In this document: in pieces, positions 24,413-28,122 of the stretch
How positions within the stretch are numbered: position 1 is the first letter of the stretch
Layout of the letters: every line of letters begins with the position of its first letter
DNA from: JBDRAU01 sp043823315
GTDB lineage: Bacteria; Patescibacteriota; UBA1384; DTJR01
Length of the DNA stretch: 28,122 nt
Reading direction: 5' to 3'
Assembly (NCBI GenBank): GCA_043823315.1
Contig: JBDRAU010000073.1
Location: 1-28,122, forward strand
Made by a program: the position numbers and the translations under genes
The notes under the pieces: model-generated
Database searches by the model: none
Told to the model about the DNA's origin: nothing
Seen by the model: the letters and a program-made list of their open reading frames with translations, nothing else

Positions 24413-24733
24413 TTATTTAAGTAGGAAGTAGTAGACGTAGAATGCAATATTTAAACCGGTAAAAACAATTGAAATATTCTTGGTGGTTCTGGGAGTTGGC
24501 TGCAGATAAAAAGCAAAGAGCAAAGCGAGGTTTACAATGTTTAATATAAGGAAGCTTGTTGAAAAGAAAAAAGATAATACTAACGAGGCGATGATCAAAA
24601 CAAAAGAAAGTTTTTGATAGAACAAAAAAGTTTCTGTTTTAAAAATTTTCAAAGAAGAGTAACCCACTGCCAAAAAAGCTGCTCTTGCGAGCAACAAACA
24701 ATAAACCAACACTGTTAAATATACTAATACCAT
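24413..24733 (-). CDS. Small membrane protein with about four membrane segments, unknown function
   Basis: 106 residues, nearly all hydrophobic: segments near 2-25 (VLVYLTVLVYCLLLARAAFL), 42-58 (LSFVLIIASLVLSFFF), 60-76 (FLILNIVNLALLFAFYL) and 88-104 (IVFTGLNIAFYVYYFLL). An AGAGGA sequence lies upstream of the ATG at 24733, somewhat far for a Shine-Dalgarno site. It starts just after the terminator that ends the acidic-protein gene. No family recognised; it may help maintain the membrane or act with the lipoprotein, which is inferred only from adjacency. Confidence 0.6.
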   Translation of the reverse strand: MVLVYLTVLVYCLLLARAAFLAVGYSSLKIFKTETFLFYQKLSFVLIIASLVLSFFFSTSFLILNIVNLALLFAFYLQPTPRTTKNISIVFTGLNIAFYVYYFLLK

Positions 24734-24749
24734 GGGGAGTAATTCCTCT

Positions 24750-24779
24750 AAGAAAGGGCCCGTTACAAGGCCCTTTCTT
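24750..24779 (-). terminator. Stem-loop after the acidic-protein gene
   Basis: AAGAAAGGGCC (24750-24760) pairs perfectly with GGCCCTTTCTT (24769-24779), with an 8-base loop. It starts 11 bases past the stop of the acidic-protein gene. The U-run is weak, but the stem is strong. Confidence 0.7.
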
Positions 24780-24790
24780 CATATATAATT

Positions 24791-24961
24791 TTATTCAGGC
24801 TTTGGTTCTGCTTCGGCTTCATCTTCATCTTCATCTTCATCTTCATCGTCGGCTTCGTCGTCAGCTTCTTCGTCACCTGCATCTTTTGCAGGAGCTTCTT
24901 CTGTGTCTCCAGCTCCTTCTTCACCCTCTACTGGTGGTGTTGTATCCTTATCATCACCCAT
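24791..24961 (-). CDS. Very acidic 56-residue protein
   Basis: Starts MGDDKDTTPPVEGEEGAGD and has a run of alternating Asp/Glu (DEDEDEDEDE), ending AEAEPKPE. A strong Shine-Dalgarno (GGGGGTGATT) lies just before the ATG, a TATAAT box lies further upstream, and a stem-loop follows the stop. So a real small gene is likely although the composition is low in complexity. The charge suggests a disordered protein that could bind basic partners or metal ions. No family recognised. Confidence 0.7.
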   Translation of the reverse strand: MGDDKDTTPPVEGEEGAGDTEEAPAKDAGDEEADDEADDEDEDEDEDEAEAEPKPE

Positions 24962-24993
24962 TCTAATCACCCCCTCTCATTAACTATGAATTA

Positions 24994-24999
24994 ATTATA
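24994..24999 (-). promoter_or_regulatory. -10 box (TATAAT) of the acidic-protein gene
   Basis: A perfect TATAAT on the minus strand, about 33 bases before the ATG. No -35 hexamer is found at 16-18 bases; a TTGACA lies 27 bases upstream, too far for normal use. Confidence 0.45.
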
Positions 25000-25035
25000 C
25001 CCTATGCCTATCGCAAATAGGAAGATTGTCAAGTC

Positions 25036-25111
25036 CAGCACCATTTTTATTCTGAAATGGTGCTGAACGCAGACCCTTGCAACAGCCGCACTGTACGGCT
25101 TGGTGGCGGGG
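25036..25111. other. Structured intergenic segment downstream of the Y-family polymerase gene
   Basis: CAGCACCATTT (25036-25046) pairs perfectly with AAATGGTGCTG (25055-25065). A second nested structure has GACCC..GGGTC-type ends around 25072-25111 and a perfect inner AGCCG-CACTGTA-CGGCT hairpin. It may be a small RNA, an inserted repeat or a terminator region. No known RNA family is recognised. Confidence 0.5.
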
Positions 25112-25160
25112 TCAATACCTCTACAATTTTACGCAAAGATAAAAGCTCGTAAGTTTCTTA

Positions 25161-26375
25161 TTAAAAGCTCAGCCGCCCCGGATTACCGAAAGGAATCCGA
25201 TTAGGGGCGGCTTCGTCTGTTCCAAACTGAGTGGCGTAGTAAATTGTGTCATCACCCCAGCGGTCATTGATTTGGTCGAGAGTTTGCGTGATACGCTTTG
25301 ATTTTTCGTCTTCGGCAAATAAAGATATTGGCGCATTTTGCATTTGTTTTAAACCAAATAGAGTCACGCTGACTTTGAGCGGGGACTTATTGATTTGGCA
25401 TTGGTCATATTGGGAGAGTGCCGCTGTGCTGATACTACTGCTGTCTGAGACAAGGCCGATTTTGAGATAGTTTGAAAAATATCCCCCACCCAAGAAAGAA
25501 ATCGAGATTCGAACGCTGTCTGTCCAAAGATCCTTCTTGCGAAGTCTTTTGGCGCATTTTTCGGCCATTTTAGCTAAAACTCTTCTGGCTGCCGCTTTGT
25601 TTCTGTACTCGGGTGCTAAAACATGAGAGTGTCCGATTGATTTAGCGGGAGAGTGGAACCCATCAACTCCAAAGCCGCGAAGTCTGAAATACCAAAGCCG
25701 TCCGGGGTGGCCAAACCAAAGCGATAAGTTGGAAAGCGATGCATTAAAAAAATCGGAGGCAGTTTTGATCTTTCTTCGGTTAAGTTGAGCTTCCATTTTT
25801 AAATTTATCCCGGGTAGATCGGTGAGTTTAAGTTTTTTATAAAGCTCCGGAAGCTGATTTAATGATATAGCGGTTAGGCCATCGGGTTTTTTGATCTCTC
25901 CGGCGACTTTTGAGAGCCACGGGCTCGAAGAAATTCCAATTGAGCATTTTAAATAGTCGCCTACCTGCTCTCGAATTGCATTTTTGAGTTTTCCAGCCAA
26001 TTTAAAGGCATTTTCTTTCTTTCGGTCTAAACCGGTCAATTTGAGATTAAATTCATCGATCGATTTTACTTCAACACATGGGTTTAAACACTCTAAAACC
26101 TCAAGGATTTGGCGGTGATAGAATACATAAATTTCGGGCCGGGCTTCGATAATTTTAATTTGTGGGCAGAGTTTCTTGGCATCGCCGACTCTCATAATAG
26201 TAACGCCATAATCTTTGGCTTCGTAAGAGCGGGCGATGCAGCAGCCGGTGTTGCCGACATATGGTGCGATACAAATCGGTTTTCCTCTAAGTTCCGGTCT
26301 TACCTGTTGTTCAACGGAAGCAAAAAAGGCATTCATGTCTAAAAAAAGATTGCCGTAATCGGTTGGTTTTTGCAT
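25161..26375 (-). CDS. Y-family translesion DNA polymerase (DinB/UmuC type)
   Basis: 404 residues. Catalytic motifs: FLDMNAFFASVEQQ with the first metal-binding Asp, and KSIDEFNLKLTG with the Asp-Glu pair. KCSIGISSSPWLSKVAGEIKKPDGL and the helix-hairpin-helix LTDLPGIN follow. The C-terminal part resembles UmuC-type proteins (TQTLDQINDRWGDDTIYYATQF), and PISLFAE could be a clamp-binding peptide. The gene would allow synthesis past DNA damage at the cost of fidelity. The ATG at 26375 is preferred because it follows a TTGACA promoter by 7 bases; a TTG at 26396 is an alternative. UmuC or DinB cannot be settled without a tree. No UmuD or LexA gene is in the window. Confidence 0.9.
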   Translation of the reverse strand: MQKPTDYGNLFLDMNAFFASVEQQVRPELRGKPICIAPYVGNTGCCIARSYEAKDYGVTIMRVGDAKKLCPQIKIIEARPEIYVFYHRQILEVLECLNPCVEVKSIDEFNLKLTGLDRKKENAFKLAGKLKNAIREQVGDYLKCSIGISSSPWLSKVAGEIKKPDGLTAISLNQLPELYKKLKLTDLPGINLKMEAQLNRRKIKTASDFFNASLSNLSLWFGHPGRLWYFRLRGFGVDGFHSPAKSIGHSHVLAPEYRNKAAARRVLAKMAEKCAKRLRKKDLWTDSVRISISFLGGGYFSNYLKIGLVSDSSSISTAALSQYDQCQINKSPLKVSVTLFGLKQMQNAPISLFAEDEKSKRITQTLDQINDRWGDDTIYYATQFGTDEAAPNRIPFGNPGRLSF

Positions 26376-26382
26376 CCTCTCT

Positions 26383-26412
26383 ATCTTAACGAACAAAAAC
26401 CGAACATGTCAA
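26383..26412 (-). promoter_or_regulatory. Promoter of the Y-family polymerase gene, near-leaderless
   Basis: TTGACA (26412-26407) and TAAGAT (26388-26383) are separated by 18 bases on the minus strand. The ATG at 26375 lies 7 bases after the -10 box, so transcription could begin at the start codon itself. No LexA-like box was recognised. Confidence 0.6.
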
Positions 26413-26450
26413 GGATTCTACAATTCAACGAAGAAAAGAAGAATCCACAG

Positions 26451-26573
26451 ACCCCGTAGCTGACGCTACTGCAACCTGCCCGCCGGCAGGCGGGTAACAG
26501 AATGGAATTCGCCCGCCTGCAACGTTATGCGTAGCATTGCGGGCAGGTTTTGCAGTAAGGAGCGGTATGGGGC
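26451..26573. repeat. Palindromic element between the nuclease and polymerase genes
   Basis: TACTGCAACCTGCCCGC (26467-26483) pairs with 26539-26557 with a two-base bulge, and outer ACCCCGTA/TATGGGG arms extend the fold. Inside are CCTGCCCGCCGGCAGG-type palindromes and a further internal hairpin (26511-26547). No gene is seen in the rest of 26397-26615. Confidence 0.6.
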
Positions 26574-26615
26574 CAGTCTTTTACTCTAAGGGAAAGGTCC
26601 TAATCGTTCTGCTTC

Positions 26616-27440
26616 TTACAAAAGTTGTGTTGGGATGTACTTTATTGATTTTTTTGTTGAGGGGTCTTTATCGGTTTCTTTTTTGTCTTGGCTTTCAGTA
26701 TTCTTGATTGCTTGTTTAAATCGGCAAAGTTCGCAATTTTCAGAGGGAGCAGGGATTTTGTCTTGCATCAAACATTCTTTTGCCTCGATCAGTTTTGGCT
26801 CCACCCAAGAATCATCGCCAACGTGTTCAATCAGATCTATATCAAATTCTAGTTTCCCATCAAAAGCTTCGAGGTCTTTTTTGCCGTTGCAATAGACAAA
26901 ATAACCGCTTTTTGCAACCTTAAATCCACTCTGTCTTAGAATCCACTGGTAAATTTCAAGCTGTCTTTTATATGCTTGCTGCCAAAATCCGTCCAAACTT
27001 ACTTTTCCCTCTTTTGAGGTTGCCTTGTAGTCGACAACGATATACTCTCCCTTTGAATTAATCCACAAATCGTCTATCCCGCCATAAAATTCGATATTTG
27101 TTTTTTTGTGAAGAGTGTTGATGCCCTTAAAAGTATTTCGCCATGTTTCCAATTTTTCGTGTTTGACCGGCTTGGCATCCACGCCGTATTTTTTTAAGAG
27201 TGGGTGGGTAGTATCCTTGGCTCGGTGGATGTCAAACTCTTTTTTTAGTAAATGATCTACGGCGGAGTTCAAAGTAAAAGAAGGTATTGGCGGTGGACCC
27301 ACGCCAAGTTTTTTATCGATATAAAAACAATTGGGACATCTTACAAAAAGCTCAAGTCCCGATCGGCTCATCCGATATGGGGCTTTGCTTTTTGGGTCAA
27401 ATCTCCACGAAGCGCTACGCGGTGGTTTATATTCAGCCAT
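26616..27440 (-). CDS. PD-(D/E)XK nuclease of the RecB/Cas4-like superfamily
   Basis: 274 residues. The nuclease motif is GGIDDLWI (Asp123/124), then EYIVVDYKATSK (Asp137, Lys139), with RQLEIYQWIL as the RecB-type Q-x3-Y motif, and His63 as the usual N-terminal residue. Paired cysteines at both ends (CPNC at 35-38 and CELC at 236-239) suggest a zinc or Fe-S cluster like Cas4/AddB. No CRISPR array or cas gene is seen. It probably degrades or trims DNA ends in repair. The last 25 residues are polar and unusual (NTESQDKKETDKDPSTKKS). A TATAAA box lies 9 bases before the ATG. Confidence 0.88.
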   Translation of the reverse strand: MAEYKPPRSASWRFDPKSKAPYRMSRSGLELFVRCPNCFYIDKKLGVGPPPIPSFTLNSAVDHLLKKEFDIHRAKDTTHPLLKKYGVDAKPVKHEKLETWRNTFKGINTLHKKTNIEFYGGIDDLWINSKGEYIVVDYKATSKEGKVSLDGFWQQAYKRQLEIYQWILRQSGFKVAKSGYFVYCNGKKDLEAFDGKLEFDIDLIEHVGDDSWVEPKLIEAKECLMQDKIPAPSENCELCRFKQAIKNTESQDKKETDKDPSTKKSIKYIPTQLL

Positions 27441-27449
27441 GCAAGTTAG

Positions 27450-27455
27450 TTTATA
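27450..27455 (-). promoter_or_regulatory. Candidate -10 box (TATAAA) of the nuclease gene
   Basis: TATAAA on the minus strand, 9 bases before the ATG at 27440, fitting the leaderless spacing seen at other genes. No convincing -35 at 16-18 bases. Confidence 0.4.
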
Positions 27456-27463
27456 TTATTTAT

Positions 27464-27765
27464 ACAACTTACGCAAAATGTCTTTATTCTTCGAGCTTTG
27501 CTATCTGGAGCCCAAGCTTTAGCTTGTTCCTCTTGTGCGGAGCCCAGGTTTTAACCTGCTTATTGTTCGAGCCCTGCCTACCGGCAGGCAGGTGGTCGAG
27601 AACTACCCTCGTAGTCCAAGCTTTCTTGCCCTGCCGTAGCTCAAAGAGCGAAGGAGGGAGCTTGTTAAACGCGATAAATCGTGGGCTCCGGCTTTTGGAA
27701 CTTCTCGATTCCTCTTCGCTAAACTCAGTATCGCTCGAAGTGTAAAATTTTTTGCGTAGTCGTGT
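27464..27765. repeat. 302-bp element with imperfect inverted ends and copy E of the dispersed repeat
   Basis: The ends ACAACTTACGCAAAA (27464-27478) and the complement of 27749-27765 (ACACGACTACGCAAAA) match imperfectly, followed on both sides by CTTCGAG (27489-27495; complement 27734-27740). Inside are GGAGCCCAAGCTTTAGC (27507-27523, part of a 22-base match to 3391-3412), TTATTGTTCGAGCCCTGCC, the palindrome around 27574-27592, and a TTCTCGA..CGCTCGAAG end. The open frames here carry LPAGRQ-type peptides and are repeat readings, not genes. The remainder of 27441-27863 holds no gene. Confidence 0.6.
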
Positions 27766-27863
27766 TAATTGATAAAATCGCCAGGTAAAATTATTTAGTT
27801 TTTCTTTTTTTAAAACCCAAAACACTCTTTTTCTTTATACTCTGAAATCTTTTAAATAAGTGA

Positions 27864-28122
27864 AAAGGAAGTGGACCAAGGAGGCGTTTCTTTTTTTATG
27901 ATCTTACTTCACCCCGCCGTGAATCGCTACAGGCAATTCAGAAATTCTTTATCGAGTACCTTCGGCCGCAGGATTGCCTGTTGGACGTCGGCGCTAAAAT
28001 CGCCCGTGCGGGCCTTCGTCGTTCGTATCGAAGCGTACTGCCGGAAGGGTTTGGCGGCACGTATCATGGGCTGGATATTGCGCCGGGCCGCAACGTGGAC
28101 ATTGTGAGCCGAGACCCGTACC
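27864..28122 (+). pseudogene. Class I SAM-dependent methyltransferase fragment, broken start, cut by window edge
   Basis: In one frame, open from 27864 to the right edge, the peptide from 27897 reads YDLTSPRRESLQAIQKFFIE, then CLLDVGAKIARAGLRR, YHGLDIAPGRNVDIVSRDPY. This is the pattern of class I methyltransferases, with LLDVG as the SAM motif and GLDI-x-NVDI as the next strand. The frame has no ATG, GTG or TTG upstream of CLLDVG. A GTG at 27871, and an ATG at 27898 with AAGGAGG upstream, are both in a frame one base off, and the seven-T run at 27891-27897 lies between the GTG and the conserved frame. A frameshift or sequence error is likely. By my count, 27961-28122 is 62% G+C, against about 37-45% in the neighbouring stretches I counted. 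It is the only plus-strand coding sequence. It may be transferred DNA or an assembly chimera. Confidence 0.6.

Noticed and set aside
24685..24966. A plus-strand ORF rich in Leu and His
   Set aside because: It is the antisense of the acidic-protein gene; the opposite strand has the start signals and terminator.
25036..25111. tRNA or known riboswitch downstream of the polymerase
   Set aside because: The stems do not form a cloverleaf with an acceptor and anticodon arm, and no known riboswitch core is recognised.
27484..27825. A 113-codon minus-strand ORF upstream of the nuclease
   Set aside because: It reads through the repeat element and contains LPAGRQ-type peptide from the palindrome; no start site signals and no family pattern.
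1..28122. CRISPR array beside the Cas4-like nuclease
   Set aside because: No regularly spaced direct repeats with unique spacers were seen; the repeats are dispersed palindromes.

Overview
The window looks like one contig from a small-genome bacterium of the Candidate Phyla Radiation (Patescibacteria). The evidence is indirect. Core genes are densely packed, and several housekeeping proteins are short or altered: Obg has no C-terminal domain, TrmD is short, and a PriA-like protein has lost its ATPase motifs. A DUF4012 protein sits in a surface-polysaccharide operon. Intergenic palindromes built on a GC-rich core (CCTGCC..GGCAGG) recur, as is often seen in these genomes. TGA and TAA both act as stops, so the standard bacterial code fits. 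I cannot name the phylum. No rRNA, tRNA or CRISPR array was recognised.

Almost every gene is on the minus strand, so the layout is read from high to low coordinates. At 27864-28122 (+) a GC-rich fragment of a methyltransferase runs off the right edge; its base composition is unlike the rest and its reading frame is broken at the start. 25161-27440 holds a RecB/Cas4-like PD-(D/E)XK nuclease and a Y-family DNA polymerase, separated by a palindromic repeat. 23054-24961 holds five small genes: an acidic 56-residue protein, two membrane proteins, a lipoprotein and a 66-residue protein. 18458-22943 is a tight four-gene surface-polysaccharide operon: priming sugar transferase, GT4 glycosyltransferase, Wzz-like protein, DUF4012 protein.

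9490-18393 carries gyrB, gyrA, infB, a LysM/M23 peptidase and obgE. 3415-9493 carries the PriA-like protein, a GT4 glycosyltransferase, def, fmt, rpsP, khpA and trmD. At the left edge (1-3227) two secreted or anchored proteins of unknown function form an operon.

The main points for a second look are these. (1) A 45-codon ORF just after gyrB ends in the same 12 residues as GyrB, but written with different synonymous codons. (2) The PriA-like protein keeps all eight zinc-site cysteines but has lost the helicase motifs. (3) Several genes have a -10 box only 6-13 nt before the ATG, suggesting leaderless mRNAs, while genes inside operons have clear Shine-Dalgarno sites. (4) Intergenic regions carry MITE-like elements with perfect 13-14 bp terminal inverted repeats and a related palindromic repeat family; one copy abuts the end of a shortened trmD. 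(5) The TrmD general-base Asp is Glu, and GyrA has Met at the quinolone-contact Ser position. No obvious new defence or mobile system was seen.
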